From: Bigelowiella natans CCMP2755
Lineage: Eukaryota > Cercozoa > Chlorarachniophyceae
Assembly: GCA_000320545.1 (NCBI GenBank)
Contig: ADNK01002331.1
Coordinates: 1 to 59,463 of the forward strand
DNA: 59,463 bases
Direction: 5' to 3'
Part shown: positions 57,855 through 59,463 of the stretch, piece by piece
How the letters are laid out: each line of letters opens with the position of its first letter
How positions within the stretch are numbered: the stretch's first letter is position 1
Translations under genes and position numbers: made by a program
The notes under the pieces: generated by a model
What the model saw: the letters and a program-made list of their open reading frames with translations, nothing else
Told to the model about the DNA's origin: nothing
Databases searched by the model: none

Positions 57855-59337
57855 GGTGAGCGATGATGAGAAAATCTAAGCTGGATCGGTGCTCAGGAAC
57901 GGATATATCGGACGAAAGAGCTGTTGCGATGCCATTGAACTCCTCCCAGCAACCACCTTCATCTCTAAATAAAAATATAGGGGATAGTAAGTACTCAATC
58001 CCGCAAACACTGAGTGATCTGAGTCAAATTAATATCGATGATGGCTCCATCCCATTGAAGAGTACAAACAGGTCGTCTGTTACTGATTTCCATATTTTAT
58101 TCTATCCTGTTACGCAAATATTTATGCATTACTTTTTACACTCACACACGCACACACACAGAGAAAAAGAGAGGGGGGGGGGGGAGATCCTTTTATAAAA
58201 ATGGTTCATTTAGGCCCGAGAGAAAGGAAATGCTTCAACCCAATACGCAAATCCGATGTCGAGTATCAGAGAAAAAGATAGCGAACGACGGTCTCATACT
58301 ATTATTGCACACAAACATGATCAAAATGATGACTTGACTGGCCATAAGAATTATACTTAATGAAAACAAAAAACAATGAAGTAACAACAACGCATATTAT
58401 CATGAACTATTCTGAAAAAAGCAAATGATACTTAACTACTGTAGACTGTCTTCCCCTTTCTAACCCTTTCTAGCGATAAAGAGGAAAAGAGAGAGAGGGG
58501 TAGGAGATTTAGATTTGTTCTTTCATACATAGGCAAGCCCTTAGTAACATTAGACTTCAGCCAGCAGCCCGAAAATGCCCCTAGAATGTTCATAAAGCGC
58601 AGAACTCCTGTTGTGGAGAGCCGAAACTCGTCTGAGAAGCTGATAGCTTACGTCGATATTGAGATATCAAGCAACCGGGTGAGAAGTAGAAGAAATATGA
58701 TCTGACATATTATAGTACACTCATGTCCCCTACAAGAATTAAGATACAGCGCCTAATTTTCTGCATTTTTTTTCCCAATTCTGCTTTGCGATACGACAAT
58801 TACTCTCAAAGCTCTATTTCAAGAATCGTTGTTGTTACTGCACTGTGTGCGGGATGTTTTCCATCTAGATCGGCCAAATAGCGTTGAGAAACGGTGACAA
58901 TATCTACGAGCTAGTAAGCAGGTCTCGTTGCGATGCATTCTACTTTGCTATTTTATTAGAAGCAACACACATGCTTACATATGTCCAAAACTTCCTATAT
59001 CGCTTTGCTGAGTGAGAACAGGAGATACTTAGCCTCGCCTACATACACAAGTGACACGTCGTTCCTGCCGCTCATCTAAGCATTAAATCTTCCACGCATA
59101 GGTTTCTCGATGTTCACAAGCTAGAAAAAAGAAGAAATCTTGCTCTTCTTGCCTCGGCCATAAAATCAAACGTCGACATGGTATTAGTGGCTAGAGTATT
59201 GTTCGAAGTCATTTCACAGTTGAATAGTTGTGCCTAATTTAGTCGCTTCCTATCTTATAGTATATCTCAATCTCTATTGACTAATAATAGATAAAAATGA
59301 TATTATGTATTGTATATATGGAGAGAGATAGGTAGAA

Positions 59338-59368
<31 letters not shown>

Positions 59369-59463
59369 CGTACGTACGTAAGTAAGTAACGTATTCAACT
59401 GGGAAATGGCTTTGAACATTACTCTAGCTACCACTACCATGTCGACGTTTGATTTTATGGCCG
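57631..59463 (+). CDS. Partial unidentified multi-exon gene, runs off the window
   Basis: The proposed start is ATG 57631 (MDSAHEEYSMPLSDVISTAE). Later exons read well: about 57870-58071 (Ser/Asn-rich; PQTLSDLSQINIDDGSIPLK); about 58207-58350 (AREKGNASTQYANPMSS); about 58474-58680 (RFRFVLSYIGKPLVTLDFSQ, PRMFIKRRTPVVES, AYVDIEISSNR, then GTGAGA); about 58869-58919 (IGQIALRNGDNIYELVSR); about 59102-59180 (FLDVHKLEKRRNLALLASAI); and about 59395 to the end (NWEMALNITLATTTM). The joined pattern IGQIALxxGD...LVxxFLDVHKL resembles a strand-plus-helix motif seen in many protist proteins (GRIGxIxVxxGDxxxxLAxxF), but I cannot name the family. No membrane helix is seen. Exon 1 ends near the GA microsatellite at 57808, and its exact donor is unclear. 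Confidence 0.55.
57808..57852. repeat. (GA)n microsatellite in the right-end gene
   Basis: About 22 GA units lie between the first two supported exons, presumably in the first intron. An Arg-Glu run would be encoded if it were exonic. Confidence 0.9.

Noticed and set aside
1-59463. Origin of the window in a nucleomorph genome
   Set aside because: Chlorarachniophyte nucleomorph DNA is gene-dense and AT-rich with introns of about 18-21 nt. Here introns are mostly over 100 nt, spacing is wide and microsatellites abound, so this is nuclear DNA of the host.

Overview
This is a window of nuclear DNA from a eukaryote: spliced genes with GT-AG introns, no operons, and very many microsatellites in introns and between genes. 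The best clue to the organism is a light-harvesting protein (7471-9100, minus). Its mature part is of the green-plant chlorophyll a/b (LHCII) type, but it starts with a signal-peptide-like hydrophobic segment and a roughly 115-residue leader. That combination suggests a green plastid of secondary origin, most likely a chlorarachniophyte alga (Bigelowiella/Lotharella group). A euglenid or a green-plastid dinoflagellate is less likely. This placement is inference from one gene plus general genome character.

Layout. Positions 1-6060 are microsatellite-rich and hold only short candidate exons, on both strands. 6061-7470 is gene-poor and full of GCTAGC-type words. The LHC gene follows on the minus strand; a small EF-hand gene points the other way from about 9851. 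A minus-strand gene for a membrane protein seems to lie in 15854-11802: its first exon and last three exons read well, its middle does not. 16921-26805 (plus) is a many-exon homologue of the ADCY10-type soluble adenylyl cyclase, with an N-terminal EF-hand exon. 26806-29305 carries a small diverged interspersed repeat family.

Two large minus-strand surface-protein genes follow. 36449-29306 (10 exons, about 1,914 aa) encodes a signal peptide, a Pro/Thr/Ser minisatellite stalk, an REJ-like region, a GPS autoproteolysis site and seven membrane helices, so it is built like an adhesion GPCR. 56696-38411 (about 14 exons, about 5,370 codons) encodes a giant receptor-like protein: thousands of residues of GCC2/GCC3 (ephrin-receptor/TNFR-like) cysteine repeats, one membrane helix, and about 1,700 residues of charged coiled coil with a compact helical domain near the C terminus. 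A partial unidentified plus-strand gene starts head-to-head with it at 57631 and runs off the window.

The three large genes are all of signalling or cell-surface type (cAMP synthesis, a GPCR-like receptor, a giant adhesin/receptor). Nothing in the sequence shows that they work together. I found no RNA genes, CRISPR arrays or intact transposons. Exon boundaries were deduced by hand from splice consensus, reading phase and protein motifs. Those of the LHC, the GPS-7TM gene and most of the giant gene agree in phase throughout; elsewhere they are approximate.
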